A stretch of DNA of 64,000 nucleotides from contig NZ_LR962863.1 in assembly GCF_900458895.1 (NCBI RefSeq), forward strand, positions 868,001-932,000, in the 5' to 3' direction. This document shows positions 19,833-29,533 of this stretch, piece after piece. The position numbers and the translations under genes were made by a program. The notes beneath the pieces are model-generated. The model did no database searches, had not been told where the DNA came from, and worked only from the letters and a program-made list of their open reading frames with translations. Each line of letters opens with the position of its first letter. The first letter of the stretch is position 1. The DNA is from Staphylococcus schleiferi (lineage in GTDB: Bacteria > Bacillota > Bacilli > Staphylococcales > Staphylococcaceae).

Positions 19833-21125
19833 TTAATCATCATCGTTCATGACCTCAATTTTTTGTATAAAATATTGGTTTTCAATCGTTGTATCAAGCA
19901 AAACATTCTCTGTCTTATCTGTAATTTCTTTCAAAGTCGATAAACCGATACCGCGATTTTTCCCTTTCGTTGAAAAGCCTTCTTGGAAGAGGGTATGTAA
20001 TTTTGGCATATTTTTTGGCGCTTTGTTCATGATAATAATTAAAACAGAATTCTCTGTTTTAATGAATGCAATTTGAATCATTGGGTCTTCAACCGTCAAT
20101 GAAGCTTCGATTGCATTGTCCATGATAATACCTAAAACACGACTCAAATCAATAATTTCCATATTAATAGATGAAATCTCATCAGCAACTTCAACGCTAA
20201 TTTCGATATTATTTTCTTGAGCTGATAAAATTTTAGTAGTGATAACGCCTTTAATTTCGCGCACTTTTAACTTCTCAATCCCATTTAATTTTAAAGAATT
20301 TGTTTCAAAATGTCCTTTTAGGGGATTAATATTTTTATGATAATACTCTTTCAGACCTTCTAGATCATCTTCACGCAAGTACTCAGACATTGTTGCTAAA
20401 ATATTAATGTAATCATGACGGAACTTGCGCATTCGATTATTAACCTTTTCCATTTCTAATGTGTATTTATAATAATCTTCTGCCTCTTGTTTTTTGTGTT
20501 GGTATCCGATTTCTCGAGATATCGTTAATGTTGTAATTATGAAAATAATTGTAAAAGCCAATAATAATACAAAATACACAATGCCAAATGTTTTTAATTC
20601 ATTAATAGAACTTGCTGATTTAGGCATTTGATAGAAGAATATATAAATACCAACTGTTAAAAATAAAATTAAAATAGTTAAATAAAATCTATTTAAGTGA
20701 AGCCACGAAAGTTTGAACTTGTTAAATATAACAACAAACAAAATAGCAAAAAAATAACAAAAAATAGTGTAGAATACTATATAAATAATAAACCCAGCGT
20801 TAGTACTAATACCATGATTAATAAAAAACGCAAAAACAAGTACGCCTAGAAAATTGCTAACAATTAATACTAGTATAGTTACTAATACTGTTATAATACC
20901 CATAATTTTTTGTCGTTTATAGTAAAATACAAAAAATCCAATCACTAAGTAAAATAAACTATTTTGACCAAAAACAAAGTAAAAAACAAGCGAGGGACCT
21001 ACAATTCCTAATAAAATAAGAATGTAATCCCTTTTTGTATATCTATATTTTGGAATAATACTCGTGATTGAAGTAAATATAATTGTTTGAAATACAATAA
21101 TTATTGTTGAGATTATTGGATTCAA
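19833..21125 (-). CDS. agrC: Accessory gene regulator sensor kinase AgrC
   Basis: AgrC detects the autoinducing peptide through an N-terminal membrane domain of six or so helices (about residues 5-200) and signals through a HPK10-type kinase. The phospho-His lies in MRKFRHDYINILATM; the N-box is MDNAIEASL and the G-box GIGLSTLKEIT. The reading starts with TTG at 21125; an in-frame stop just upstream makes this the first possible start. At 430 aa it matches other AgrC proteins. The sensor half is variable, as expected for a co-evolving specificity domain. Confidence 0.95.
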   Translation of the reverse strand: MNPIISTIIIVFQTIIFTSITSIIPKYRYTKRDYILILLGIVGPSLVFYFVFGQNSLFYLVIGFFVFYYKRQKIMGIITVLVTILVLIVSNFLGVLVFAFFINHGISTNAGFIIYIVFYTIFCYFFAILFVVIFNKFKLSWLHLNRFYLTILILFLTVGIYIFFYQMPKSASSINELKTFGIVYFVLLLAFTIIFIITTLTISREIGYQHKKQEAEDYYKYTLEMEKVNNRMRKFRHDYINILATMSEYLREDDLEGLKEYYHKNINPLKGHFETNSLKLNGIEKLKVREIKGVITTKILSAQENNIEISVEVADEISSINMEIIDLSRVLGIIMDNAIEASLTVEDPMIQIAFIKTENSVLIIIMNKAPKNMPKLHTLFQEGFSTKGKNRGIGLSTLKEITDKTENVLLDTTIENQYFIQKIEVMNDDD

Positions 21126-21148
21126 TGTTTATACACGCTTTCCACATT

Positions 21149-21286
21149 TTATTCTTCTTCTTCTAAAAGTTCATCAGGGATTTCAGGTTCGTAAAAATAT
21201 CCGATACAAAGTGGATATTTAGCATAAGTACTAATAGAAGCAAAGACATTAGTTAAAAGTTTTAAAAGTGAGTCTAGAAATTTCAT
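21149..21286 (-). CDS. agrD: Autoinducing peptide precursor AgrD
   Basis: A 45-aa ORF starting MKFLDSLLKLLTNVFAS behind GAGGAAATT encodes the three AgrD parts: an amphipathic leader, the core with thiolactone cysteine, and the acidic tail EPEIPDELLEEEE. The predicted AIP is KYPLCIGYF, a five-member ring closed from Cys to the C-terminal Phe with a KYPL tail, if cleavage is as in related species. I recall KYPFCIGYF for S. schleiferi, so this is a one-residue variant. It is 2 bases after agrB. Confidence 0.95.
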   Translation of the reverse strand: MKFLDSLLKLLTNVFASISTYAKYPLCIGYFYEPEIPDELLEEEE

Positions 21287-21288
21287 AA

Positions 21289-21855
21289 TTAAATTTCCTC
21301 CTTATTATTAAATATAGGTAATAACGTTATGGACTGCAATGTAACTGCATAAGTAATTAGCTTGTCAAATGGTGACGGAAAAAATAATGATAATACAAGT
21401 AATATTGTTGCAGTAATAATTGATTTAATCTTAAGTCCTTTTATTTTACTTTGCTTTATAGGTTTCTTCTGAGTTGCTGCTGGTGCAAATATAACAACAA
21501 TAAACCATCCTATTACACTTAAGCATAACAAATAAATAAATGGAATGTCATATTGGATGATTATCCATGGTATAAGAACGAAAGATAGAATATTTTGAAC
21601 ATGGCACATAAGTGAACTTTCTGCATGTGCACCATGAGAAAAAATTCTTAATATAAGAAAAATAATATGAACGAAGAGCGTGTATAAAAAAATATTTAAC
21701 AGGAGTGCAAGACCGTAAGTTACAATGCCTTTAAATAAATTAATCGCCACTATATGCATGCCTAACCGTACTTTCAAAAATTCAATATGACTAAGATTTT
21801 GATGTGCTTGTAACTTTCGTGCAAGTCTTTCAATGACGTCATCTATAATGTGCAA
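21289..21855 (-). CDS. agrB: AgrD-processing membrane endopeptidase AgrB
   Basis: AgrB cleaves AgrD at its C-terminal side and forms the thiolactone. The catalytic His and Cys, spaced seven residues apart, are in SHGAHAESSLMCHVQN near residues 77-84. Several membrane segments follow, and the tail ends LLPIFNNKEEI. At 188 aa it is normal length. The ATG has a GGAGG site. It is first in the operon from P2. Confidence 0.96.
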   Translation of the reverse strand: MHIIDDVIERLARKLQAHQNLSHIEFLKVRLGMHIVAINLFKGIVTYGLALLLNIFLYTLFVHIIFLILRIFSHGAHAESSLMCHVQNILSFVLIPWIIIQYDIPFIYLLCLSVIGWFIVVIFAPAATQKKPIKQSKIKGLKIKSIITATILLVLSLFFPSPFDKLITYAVTLQSITLLPIFNNKEEI

Positions 21856-21876
21856 ATAGCCTTCCTCCTTAACTAC

Positions 21877-21943
21877 ATTATAAATTACATTTAATGTATT
21901 AATACATTTTTTGCCTAACTGTTCATTTTATATTCCTAACTGT
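21877..21943 (-). promoter_or_regulatory. agr P2 promoter with AgrA direct repeats
   Basis: On the minus strand two perfect ACAGTTAGG repeats (21935-21943 and 21914-21922) are separated by exactly 12 bases, the spacing of AgrA sites. A TATAAT lies at 21877-21882, upstream of the agrB ribosome site, with no good -35 element at 17-bp spacing, as expected of an activator-dependent promoter. Confidence 0.88.
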
Positions 21944-21984
21944 AGTTTTTATAAAATATATATGTATATTACCATAAATATTAA

Positions 21985-22053
21985 ACAGTTAAGAAGTAAA
22001 AATGATAACTTAGGCAATAATTAACACAATTTTATAAAGCCATGTTCTAATAT
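21985..22053 (+). promoter_or_regulatory. agr P3 promoter with AgrA direct repeats
   Basis: ACAGTTAAG (21985) and a weaker TAACTTAGG (22006) are separated by 12 bases, facing the RNAIII side. A TAATAT -10 candidate lies at 22048. The second repeat is poorer than those of P2, matching the general rule that P3 needs more AgrA-P than P2. Confidence 0.8.
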
Positions 22054-22261
22054 ATATAGAATCACAACAGTGATTTGGTAAAGTCATTTTGTTTTAATCA
22101 TTTTAATTGTGGATTTTAAAGTGATTTAAACAAATTGTACCGAATTAAGTTAAAGTCAGAACATCTTAGTTTATGTATTCTTCGCTCAGCTTACATAACT
22201 AAGGCTGCAACAATCTATTAAAGTCTTTGGAATTTATTTATAATTAAGGAGGTGCACTACA

Positions 22262-22342
22262 ATGGCAGGAGATATCATTAGTACTATCTTAGATTTCGTT
22301 AAACTTATTGCAGAAACAGTTAAAAAATTCACTAATAAATAA
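22262..22342 (+). CDS. hld: Delta-hemolysin
   Basis: A 26-residue peptide beginning MAGDIISTILDFVKLI behind a GGAGGTG site and ending FTNK. It is an amphipathic helix of the delta-toxin/PSM family, which S. aureus secretes with its formyl-Met; the spacing of hydrophobic residues and the MAxDIISTI start are diagnostic. Export would use the Pmt ABC exporter, not in this window as a four-gene set. Within RNAIII. Confidence 0.95.
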   Translation: MAGDIISTILDFVKLIAETVKKFTNK

Positions 22343-22537
22343 TAGTATTTTTTAAGTGCTGTTATTATCTTTTTCCTTACTTAGGCTGAAGTAAAAAGTA
22401 AAAGTTAGGTTTCTATTTAAGAAGCCATTGTAGCAATATTAATAATCGGTAAATTCACTAAATTTTTTTCATAATTAATAACATCCCCAATTAATTGAAT
22501 AGAATAACTGTAAATTAAACATTCCCTTAATATGGAT

Positions 22538-22577
22538 AAAACAGGCGAGTCCCTCCCAAACTCGCCTGTTTTTTTGT
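22538..22577 (+). terminator. RNAIII terminator with C-rich loop
   Basis: AACAGGCGAGT pairs with ACTCGCCTGTT around a CCCTCCCAA loop, followed by seven T. The exposed pyrimidine loop resembles the regulatory loops of RNAIII, so it may act in target pairing as well as termination. Confidence 0.9.
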
Positions 22578-22584
22578 ATTCATT

Positions 22585-23388
22585 TTATTCACTTCGCGTT
22601 GCGTATTTGTAAATGCTTGGTCTTATGTTGTCGAATACTGGTATAGCTTTTCTTTGTTCGGTTACAAGATTTAAATCTAATTCGACTGTTAAAACCGCTT
22701 CTTGTGCATCTGCTTCCTCTATAATTTGTCCATTTGGATCAATCACCATCGAATGTCCGGCATACGTTGTTTTACCATCATTTCCTGAACCATTAACCGC
22801 AACGACATACATATCATTTTCAACTGCTCTAGCTTGTAGTAACTGTCTCCAATGTGAAAGACGAACATCTGGCCATTGGGCGACATAAAAAATAATATTT
22901 GCACCTGTTGCAGCAGGGTAGCGACTTAATTCTGGAAATCTTAAGTCATAACAAATAATTTGAGAAACTTTTGTACCGTCTGTTAAGGTATAAACGTAAG
23001 GAACGTTTTGTCCGTCAGCTAAGTAATCAGGTTCATCTAACATGGGAACGAGATGGATTTTGTCATATTCATAGATTTTCTCGCCCGCTTGATTCACAGC
23101 AAATGCAGTGTTAAAAACGGCGTTATTCTTTTTGTTTGAGACAGAACCGGCAATAATATCGACTTGATACTGTTGTGCTAATTTTTTTATAAATGGGTAA
23201 CTTTGTGCTAATTCATTATCTGCTTTTGTTTGTAATTCTGAGAGTGCATAGCCATTGTTCCACATTTCAGGTAGTACAATGACATCTGTATTAGACTTAA
23301 TGTGTTTTTCAAACAATGATGCAATTTTTTCTTGGTTTTTTTCAGCGTCTGCAGGAACAACATTAAATTGAAAAAGTTGGATTTTCAT
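22585..23388 (-). CDS. Carbon-nitrogen hydrolase (nitrilase superfamily)
   Basis: The Glu-Lys-Cys triad is visible in VLPEMWNNGY, YDKIHLVPM and IICYDLRFPE. At 267 aa from MKIQLFQFNV (ATG 23388) it is a single-domain cytoplasmic omega-amidase-like enzyme; the exact amide substrate is not deducible. It sits tail-to-tail with RNAIII, the conserved staphylococcal position. The longer TTG start is less likely. Confidence 0.88.
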   Translation of the reverse strand: MKIQLFQFNVVPADAEKNQEKIASLFEKHIKSNTDVIVLPEMWNNGYALSELQTKADNELAQSYPFIKKLAQQYQVDIIAGSVSNKKNNAVFNTAFAVNQAGEKIYEYDKIHLVPMLDEPDYLADGQNVPYVYTLTDGTKVSQIICYDLRFPELSRYPAATGANIIFYVAQWPDVRLSHWRQLLQARAVENDMYVVAVNGSGNDGKTTYAGHSMVIDPNGQIIEEADAQEAVLTVELDLNLVTEQRKAIPVFDNIRPSIYKYATRSE

Positions 23389-23553
23389 GATCAATTCTCC
23401 TCACTTCAATCTTTACTATATATTTTACTAAAGTTAGAAATTTTAAACAAAGTGAGTCTTGTATGCAATTCTATTTCAATAAGGATGGAATTAAGAGAGG
23501 ATTTTGTATATACTGTCTTTTACGAGCAACTTTAAAAATAGGAGTTGATGTCG

Positions 23554-25062
23554 ATGTCTGGACGTAAAGTGCCTAGTTTTAGGAAAGTGATTACTAAAAC
23601 AGGGGTCTACACGATGGGATTATTGTGTTTAACCCAACCACTTTTAAATGTAAATGCGCACGCGTATGCGATGACAGATGATGCTCAATCTCATTCTAAT
23701 GCGTATTTAAGTGAAAGCGGACTGTACAATGAAACGACATTACTAAATAAAGAAACAACAAACAAAGAAAATCAATCTTTACAAAATAACAATGTAAATC
23801 ATCAATATACTGCGACACCTTCCTCAACACAGGAAAGTTATAATCGCATTGGAAAATCAAATTCTGTGCCTGTTACAAATGTACAAGCACCAACAATAAA
23901 TAAGAAAGAATCGGAACAATTAAAATCCGAAACTCAACAAGAAAATGAACATGCATCGTCATCAAACAATGCTTCTCAAGAGGAAACACAGAGCGAGGAA
24001 TCTCAGCAAAATGGTAATAATGGAGGCAACGAACATCCTGCACCCATAAAACCTGAGAATCATACGCAACCATCCGATCAAGGTCAAACGTCACCTCAAG
24101 GTGGAGAAACACCTCCTAAAGATGAAACAGGGGATTCATCTCAAGATGGCAATTTACCTTCAAAACCAGATCATGAATCGCCAGATAAAGATGATAAGCC
24201 GTCAGACTCAGACCAACAACCGCCTAAACATGACGATAAACCATCAGATTCGGATCAACGACCACCTAAGCATGATGATAAGCCACCAGCTTCAGATCAA
24301 CAGTCTGACCAAGGACAAAAGCCTAAACCAAAGCCTGATACGCCAAAACCAGAAGATAGTAATACGCAAGGTGGAAACGGAGGAGCCTCAACAAGTCATC
24401 CGAACTATCCATCACATCAAAATGGACCGGCGCAACCCAACACGAATGGTCAGTTTCCGTATCCAAACATTCCACATTACCAACCTAATGGGACAGCCGA
24501 TCATTTTATACCTAAAAATCAAGCAAGTAACAATCAATCAAACAATGATTTCTATCAACGTTATTCAAAATTGATTGGTACGGGTTATAAGTATAATCCA
24601 TTATTTACAGAACAAATAGAGAATCTTAAGCAAACTGGAAATTTGGCTGATTTCAGTGTTCAACAGCTCAATCAGAAGCAACAGTTTTTAAATAATAGTT
24701 ATTTAAATCAGTTACAAAAAAATTCGGATTACTTTAGATTTCAATATTTTAATCCGTTATCAACACAAAAATATTATAATAATCTCGATAAACAAGTTTT
24801 AGCGTTAATTACAGGTAAAGTTGGCTCTATGCCAGATTTAAAAAAGCCATCAGATAAAACAGTTGAAAACGATCATCAACAAGATAAAGTTGAAAAAATT
24901 GAGCAACATGGTGAAAACTTAACAGAAAAGAATATGAATAATGAAGATACTGATACGAAACATACGTTTAGTTTGAAGTCAATCTCATTGGTAGGCGCAT
25001 TGTCAGTAGGTTGTGTTAGTATAATTAGCTATATATTATGGCGTAGAAGACATCATATTTAA
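23554..25062 (+). CDS. sdrH: SdrH-like repeat-rich surface/secreted protein
   Basis: An N-terminal signal peptide (KTGVYTMGLLCLTQPLLNVNAHA, given here in two parts: residues about 13-35) precedes a long Gln/Ser/Pro/Asp-rich low-complexity region. Near 24190-24300 a DDKPSDSDQQPPKH-type unit recurs three times. A conserved folded segment (FYQRYSKLIGTGYKYNPLF onward) and a C-terminal hydrophobic helix with RRRHH tail follow. There is no LPXTG motif, as known for SdrH, so it would be held by the membrane helix. Position between RNAIII and mroQ-groES matches sdrH in S. aureus. Function is unknown. Start ATG 23554, 9 bases after GGAG, 502 aa. Confidence 0.82.
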   Translation: MSGRKVPSFRKVITKTGVYTMGLLCLTQPLLNVNAHAYAMTDDAQSHSNAYLSESGLYNETTLLNKETTNKENQSLQNNNVNHQYTATPSSTQESYNRIGKSNSVPVTNVQAPTINKKESEQLKSETQQENEHASSSNNASQEETQSEESQQNGNNGGNEHPAPIKPENHTQPSDQGQTSPQGGETPPKDETGDSSQDGNLPSKPDHESPDKDDKPSDSDQQPPKHDDKPSDSDQRPPKHDDKPPASDQQSDQGQKPKPKPDTPKPEDSNTQGGNGGASTSHPNYPSHQNGPAQPNTNGQFPYPNIPHYQPNGTADHFIPKNQASNNQSNNDFYQRYSKLIGTGYKYNPLFTEQIENLKQTGNLADFSVQQLNQKQQFLNNSYLNQLQKNSDYFRFQYFNPLSTQKYYNNLDKQVLALITGKVGSMPDLKKPSDKTVENDHQQDKVEKIEQHGENLTEKNMNNEDTDTKHTFSLKSISLVGALSVGCVSIISYILWRRRHHI

Positions 25063-25072
25063 ATATTGAATA

Positions 25073-25111
25073 AAAAAGAGATGAAGCTCAAAATGAACTT
25101 CATCTCTTTTT
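25073..25111. terminator. Bidirectional terminator, sdrH/mroQ
   Basis: AAAAAGAGATGAA and TTCATCTCTTTTT form a stem around GCTCAAAATGAAC-like loop bases, with A and T runs serving both strands of this convergent pair. Confidence 0.85.
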
Positions 25112-25173
25112 CAATATTACTTTACTAACAAGTAAAAAGATTGATTAGTGCGAGTATCAATATGTGAGATTAA

Positions 25174-25926
25174 TCATAAGAAGTGAATGACAAATAATTG
25201 AATGAATTGAACTTGTTTCATCGCATCTTCTAATAGCTTTTCAGGCATTGTTAGCTGGATTAAAGCGACAAGGCCATTTTGAGCCATGTGAATACCGATT
25301 GAAACACTTAAACGTTTTGTGTAAATATAAAAGGCAGAAAATATGACACCCATAACAAAATAAACAAGTAAATGTGAAAAATCCATATGTGCAACGGCAA
25401 ATAATAATGAACTTATTGTCGTTGCGATTAAAAATTTAATCGTTTTATTTGCTCGAATGGCGTTATAGATTTCACCGAATAGCACTTTTCTAAAAACAAA
25501 TTCTTCTAGTAAAGGGCCAATGATAGCAATTAAAATAATCATAATAGGCATTTCGCGTGCAACTTTTAAAATTCTAAAAGTATTTTCACTTACTGGATTG
25601 GTACCAAAAATAAGAACACTTAATACATTCACGATAATTTGTGCAAAATAGACAATCCCTAAACCAGCCAATATCCATGGGATAATATAACGTTTCTTCT
25701 CTTTTTGTTCTAATTCAAACTTAAGTTTATTTTTAACAGTATATTGCATCACTAAAATAATAATTGCTGCACATAAAAAAGCAATCAATTGGATGTAAAT
25801 GGTTTGGTGCAAAGCGGTTGTACGATGTTGTGTATCTATCCATCCTAAAGCGTTTGCGAAAGTAGGTGTGAATAATGCAAGTATGTAAAATACAACCGTT
25901 AATATAGAAACTAAAATACGATTCAT
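25174..25926 (-). CDS. mroQ: CPBP (Abi/CAAX) intramembrane protease, MroQ-like
   Basis: A 250-aa protein with about six to eight membrane segments and the CPBP motifs LLEEFVFRKVLFG (EExxxR), LLFAVAHM (His) and GIHMAQN (His). MroQ of S. aureus, encoded at this same position between sdrH and groES, promotes Agr activity and is involved in AgrD handling. Orthology rests on motif, length and synteny. Here it lies 3.3 kb from agrB, on the same strand as agr. Confidence 0.87.
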   Translation of the reverse strand: MNRILVSILTVVFYILALFTPTFANALGWIDTQHRTTALHQTIYIQLIAFLCAAIIILVMQYTVKNKLKFELEQKEKKRYIIPWILAGLGIVYFAQIIVNVLSVLIFGTNPVSENTFRILKVAREMPIMIILIAIIGPLLEEFVFRKVLFGEIYNAIRANKTIKFLIATTISSLLFAVAHMDFSHLLVYFVMGVIFSAFYIYTKRLSVSIGIHMAQNGLVALIQLTMPEKLLEDAMKQVQFIQLFVIHFL

Positions 25927-26034
25927 TTTATTCCTCCATTCAATGCTATCATTTTATCATAGATAGAAAAATAGCGCCGAATTACATAGTTATAAAGCGA
26001 AAAAGTTATGATTTAACCGAGATAAACTTATCGC

Positions 26035-26063
26035 TTGAATTTTTGACCAAATTTGATTATTAT
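26035..26063 (+). promoter_or_regulatory. groESL promoter with CtsR-type heptads
   Basis: TTGAAT (26035) and TATTAT (26058) are 17 bp apart. Inside the spacer, TTTGACC (26042) and TTTGATT (26052) are separated by three bases, the tandem-heptad form of a CtsR operator. Control of groESL by both CtsR and HrcA is established in S. aureus. Confidence 0.75.
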
Positions 26064-26072
26064 AGAAATGTA

Positions 26073-26099
26073 TTAGCACTTAAGAACTTGAAGTGCTAA
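26073..26099 (+). promoter_or_regulatory. CIRCE element (HrcA operator)
   Basis: TTAGCACTT-N9-AAGTGCTAA is a perfect inverted repeat and differs from the CIRCE consensus only in one symmetric position per arm. It begins 9 bases after the -10 and ends 31 bases before groES. Confidence 0.93.
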
Positions 26100-26130
26100 A
26101 TTTATGTTCAACATAAGGAGGCACAAACAC

Positions 26131-26415
26131 ATGCTTAGACCATTAGGAAACCGTGTGGTTATTGAGAAAAAAGAGCAAGAACAAACAACGAAAAGTGGTA
26201 TTGTTCTCACTGATTCTGCGAAAGAAAAATCAAATGAAGGTGAAATCGTTGCTGTAGGTCCAGGACGCATTTTAGAAAATGGGGAACGTTTAAAACCTGA
26301 ATTGAATGTGGGTGACCGTGTTGTGTTTCAACAATATGCAGGTACTGAAATTAAAAGAAACGATACAAAATACTTAGTGTTAAGTGAAGACGAAATTTTA
26401 GCAGTTATTGAATAA
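26131..26415 (+). CDS. groES: Co-chaperonin GroES
   Basis: [26 protein letters not shown] and the mobile loop, then [13 protein letters not shown] and [12 protein letters not shown], are characteristic. From ATG 26131, just after AAGGAGG, it is 94 aa. It forms the heptameric lid of GroEL and is transcribed with it 45 bases upstream. Confidence 0.97.
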   Translation: MLRPLGNRVVIEKKEQEQTTKSGIVLTDSAKEKSNEGEIVAVGPGRILENGERLKPELNVGDRVVFQQYAGTEIKRNDTKYLVLSEDEILAVIE

Positions 26416-26460
26416 TAGATAAATAAAACAGATGAATATTAAACAACGGAGGGACTCTGA

Positions 26461-28080
<1,620 letters not shown>

Positions 28081-28210
28081 AATCACTTATGAATATTGAT
28101 TTGACGGCGTTTGTAAACTCTATATGACATAATAATGACATAAAAATCCAAAAAAATAAAAATGCCCTTCAACTCAGATGAACTAAACGGACATTTAAAA
28201 TAATTATTTT

Positions 28211-28257
28211 GAGACGTTTTCCAAAGACGATTGAACTATTGGGAAGCGTCTTTTTTA
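28211..28257 (+). terminator. terminator after groEL
   Basis: GACGTTTTCC pairs with GGGAAGCGTC (with two G-U pairs) and is followed by six T. A similar hairpin lies at 29074-29120, at the other side of the decayed region. Confidence 0.75.
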
Positions 28258-28266
28258 GGTTTTATG

Positions 28267-28457
28267 TCAAATAGAACTGGCAGTTAAATCACCAGTCTCA
28301 TTTAGCATAGAAACTAAATTAAAAAGACTGTGCGTCATAAAAGCTCGAACTTGTTGCACGGAAAGTGAAGTATAATTTAACTTTATTTGTATTTCCGCTT
28401 TGTTAGATTTAAACTTTAAAGAACCAATTATTTCAAAAAAGCGAGTCTTATAATGAC
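28267..28457 (-). pseudogene. Remnant ORF, unrecognised
   Basis: The minus strand is open for about 60 codons reading HYKTRFFEIIGSLKF to MLNETGDLTASSI before a stop, but has no start or ribosome site and abuts the opposite-strand patatin remnant. It looks like the C-terminal end of a lost gene. I do not recognise the family and the coding call is weak. Confidence 0.3.
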
Positions 28458-28897
28458 AAAAAACAAGCTTTAATTTTAGGTTGCGGAGGTCATTATGGTA
28501 TAGCTTTTCATTTAGGTGTCCTTAAGGGTTTACATGATAAAAAGATATTTTTAGAGGACTCTGATTATGTAGTGGGTACTTCTGCTGGTTCGCAAGTGAG
28601 TACGACAATAACATCATATTCCATGGAACATCCAGATGTGATTGATGATGTTGATAAAGTTATCATCTTTTCAACGAATCTACCTATACCGTGCCATATG
28701 AACTAGATAAACTAATAGATAAAATGAAGTCTAAAAGTAAATAAGTTTTTGTAGTAAAACAAAATAATTCGGTTGTAGAAATATTAAAAAAATACGGGTT
28801 TAATACGATGAATCCTGATTTGCGAGAAGATATTGCTAATGCTGCTTTACAGCAAGGTCATCATATTGCTAGTGAGTTAGAAGAATTTTTAAAATAA
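28455..28897 (+). pseudogene. Patatin-like phospholipase remnant
   Basis: The frame from 28455 reads QALILGCGGHYGIAFHLGVLKGL, the oxyanion-hole region of patatins, then VVGTSAGSQV with the GxSxG nucleophile, but stops at about 28705. Two further fragments, YTVPYELDKLIDKMKSKSK and EILKKYGFNTMNPDLREDIANAALQQGHHIASELEEF, resemble the C-terminal end. The catalytic Asp region is missing, the nearby ATG is out of frame, and no ribosome site is present. It is a decayed gene with internal deletion. Confidence 0.7.
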
Positions 28898-29533
28898 TGC
28901 TTATAAAGTTAAAACATACTAAACAGAGAGCAGACTGTAATTTAAACTATATATAGAAATTTAAAAACAAAATTGTTTTGCTAGTATCCTTATAGGTGTT
29001 TTACTGACAGCCATCTTTTTACTCCATTCTTCCGTAATTTGCAATTTATTTTCGCACTAAAAATTCTATTAATAAAGGCGTTTTCCAAGAGTTTTGTTAG
29101 CTTTTGGTGACGCCTTTTTTATGTATTTAAACTATTGCTGTTGAAAGTGCTTATGAAGTAAATCGTGGTTTTCATTACACACACCTCTTACTAAATGGTT
29201 TTATTTTATTTTTAACATTTATGCATCTTAAACAAAGAAATGGCCTTTAATAAATATTATGACTAAGTAATCACTAGAAACAAATAGATCATAAAAGTAA
29301 ACGTATTTTTATAATCATTTTTGAAGTACTTTGTCTATAAAAACGTTTAGATTCTAAATGATTTATGTTACTCAATGATGAAGAATATAACCCTTAACAC
29401 TGCATGCTCTACCATTTAATTTGATTCAAATTATCATTTAAACTGAATTAAAAACATATTGACTTTAAGGTTTAAAATGCTATTATATTTATAAAACCGA
29501 TAAGAATAATAAGAATTAAAGGGGTGGAGTCAT
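28898..29533 (+). other. Long non-coding, decayed interval before the NlpA pair
   Basis: About 630 bases without a supportable gene. It includes a short hydrophobic open stretch near 28980-29050 and a terminator-like hairpin at 29074-29120 (GGCGTTTTCC with its partner, then six T). A minus-strand mini-ORF near 29120-29179 (MKTTIYFIST...) behind GAGGTG is possible but unsupported. The last 100 bases, AT-rich, should hold the promoter for the lipoprotein genes. Confidence 0.5.

Larger units (their letters stand above)
22060..22577 (+). ncRNA. RNAIII, agr effector RNA (5' end approximate)
   Basis: The region from the P3 -10 to the terminator is about 515 nt, the size of S. aureus RNAIII. It encodes delta-hemolysin and then non-coding sequence with C-rich stretches, including CCCTCCCAA in the terminator loop and other TCCC segments, the type used to pair with target ribosome sites. 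Sequence identity to S. aureus RNAIII cannot be judged here. hld lies near nt 200, later than the nt 85 or so of S. aureus, if the 5' end is placed correctly. Confidence 0.85.

Noticed and set aside
23930..24300. Low-complexity DNA of the sdrH repeat as a tandem repeat or CRISPR.
   Set aside because: It is coding and imperfect, forming a DxKPSDSDQ-type protein repeat.
29430..29460. Fur-box-like TGATTCAAATTATCA before the lipoprotein genes.
   Set aside because: Three mismatches in a seven-base arm; not enough for a call.
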